Positions 36,484 to 37,041 of a stretch of 37,041 nt of DNA are shown here, piece after piece; the first letter of the stretch is position 1, and every line of letters starts with the position of its first letter. The notes under the pieces were generated by a model. That model worked only from the letters and a program-made list of their open reading frames with translations. It was not told the origin of the DNA and made no database searches. The DNA lies in the NCBI GenBank assembly GCA_913043275.1, contig CAJWLL010000020.1:1-37041 (forward strand). The letters run 5' to 3'. This DNA comes from an uncultured Flavobacteriaceae bacterium (GTDB lineage: Bacteria; Bacteroidota; Bacteroidia; Flavobacteriales; Flavobacteriaceae). The position numbers were made by a program, and so were the translations under genes.

Positions 36484-36975
36484 TTAAACCTGTTCAACTA
36501 AAAGGAGTGGTTGATCGAATTCAACTGGAGAAGAATCATCAACTAATATTTTAATAATCTTGCCGCTGACTTCGGATTCAATCTCGTTGAATAATTTCAT
36601 GGCTTCAACCACACATAATACATCTCCTTCTTTGATGATATCTCCAACTTCGACAAAAACATCTTTGTCTGGAGAGGACTTTCTGTAAAAAGTTCCAATC
36701 ATAGGAGATTTTATTATAATCAGATTATCGGCCTCATCTTGAACAGGATGTTCTTCTGTTTCTATAGGGTTCTCCGCTAGGGTACCTGCTAGGGTTGGCT
36801 GTGGTGCAGGTGCCACCATACTTGGTAAAGTTTGCGCAATAGTTTGTGTTTCTGCTGAAGGAATTTCAGCATTAGTTTTGATAGTGATTTTAAAATTATC
36901 TGTTTCAAGCTTCACCTCGTGAGCTCCTGATTTTGCGACAAATTTGATTAAGTTTTGAATTTCTTTTATTTTCAT
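36484..36975 (-). CDS. accB: Acetyl-CoA carboxylase, biotin carboxyl carrier protein
   Basis: Carries the biotin that shuttles CO2 between the biotin carboxylase and the carboxyltransferase. 163 residues from the ATG at 36973-36975; an upstream in-frame ATG at 36999 would add eight residues inside the fabH end and is unlikely. Residues ~1-35 form the N-terminal helix, ~40-85 a Pro/Ala/Glu-rich flexible linker, and ~86-163 the biotinyl domain with the biotinylated Lys127 in [10 protein letters not shown]. The gap of 11 bases to fabH and 11 to accC indicates a single operon. Confidence 0.97.
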   Translation of the reverse strand: MKIKEIQNLIKFVAKSGAHEVKLETDNFKITIKTNAEIPSAETQTIAQTLPSMVAPAPQPTLAGTLAENPIETEEHPVQDEADNLIIIKSPMIGTFYRKSSPDKDVFVEVGDIIKEGDVLCVVEAMKLFNEIESEVSGKIIKILVDDSSPVEFDQPLLLVEQV

Positions 36976-36986
36976 AATTAAAATAA

Positions 36987-37041
36987 TTAATAGGCCCATG
37001 TCAAATAGCCTGCTCCCCAGGTGAAACCTCCACCAAAAGCA
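36987..37041 (-). CDS. fabH: Beta-ketoacyl-ACP synthase III (C-terminal end only)
   Basis: The last 17 codons and stop of a minus-strand gene entering from the right edge; they read AFGGGFTWGAGYLTWAY. The GGGFTWGAG pattern is the conserved C-terminal end of FabH/KASIII. It precedes accB by 11 bases, which matches the fabH-accB-accC order usual in Bacteroidota. FabH starts fatty-acid synthesis by condensing an acyl-CoA with malonyl-ACP, so it uses the product of the carboxylase encoded next to it. Confidence 0.88.
   Translation of the reverse strand, partial: AFGGGFTWGAGYLTWAY

Overview
The window is a compact, AT-rich chromosomal stretch that reads as a member of the Flavobacteriia (Bacteroidota), probably marine. 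The signs are two TonB-dependent receptors, a DUF4270 lipoprotein beside a glycogen-synthase-like protein and panC, the Bacteroidota forms of DksA/TraR, LspA, thymidine kinase and M23 peptidase, the lack of clear Shine-Dalgarno sequences, and promoters of the TTG-N(~19)-TAnnTTTG type. No rRNA, tRNA, CRISPR array, insertion sequence, prophage or integrase was found. No stretch over 300 bases lacks a gene.

Left part (1-9.9 kb): on the minus strand lie the N-terminal 349 codons of atpD (F1 ATP synthase beta), a bidirectional-looking terminator, a large TonB-dependent receptor and a long-chain acyl-CoA synthetase. A PlsC-like acyltransferase diverges on the plus strand. It converges with a two-gene minus-strand unit, a GT5-like protein followed by a DUF4270 lipoprotein. 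The receptor, synthetase and acyltransferase suggest, by inference, local handling of a fatty or hydrophobic substrate.

Middle (10-22.7 kb): a long plus-strand series holds panC-panD (beta-alanine and pantothenate synthesis), an LPG-synthase-type membrane protein, radA, gdhA, recO, a haem/siderophore-type TonB receptor, ileS, a dksA/traR-like gene and lspA. Spacing is tight and several genes overlap or use GTG/TTG starts. fau (folate) converges on lspA.

Right part (23.3-37 kb): uvrC, a DUF3108 protein, an M23 lipoprotein and pgi run on plus. pgi meets recJ tail to tail, the two stop codons sharing one TTAA. recJ, rsmI and a conserved hypothetical gene form a minus-strand unit that diverges from tdk-alr. 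asd follows with a good promoter of its own. accC, accB and the end of fabH form the minus-strand fatty-acid initiation operon at the right edge.

The gene content is mostly housekeeping, and I do not see an undescribed multi-gene system. The most noteworthy points are inside known genes: a UvrC lacking its whole cysteine cluster, an IleRS with the swapped GxHH signature linked to mupirocin hyper-resistance, a G9 tract in a TonB receptor that could make it phase-variable, a GT5-like protein without its sugar-nucleotide motif, and an M23 peptidase with HxC in place of HxH.
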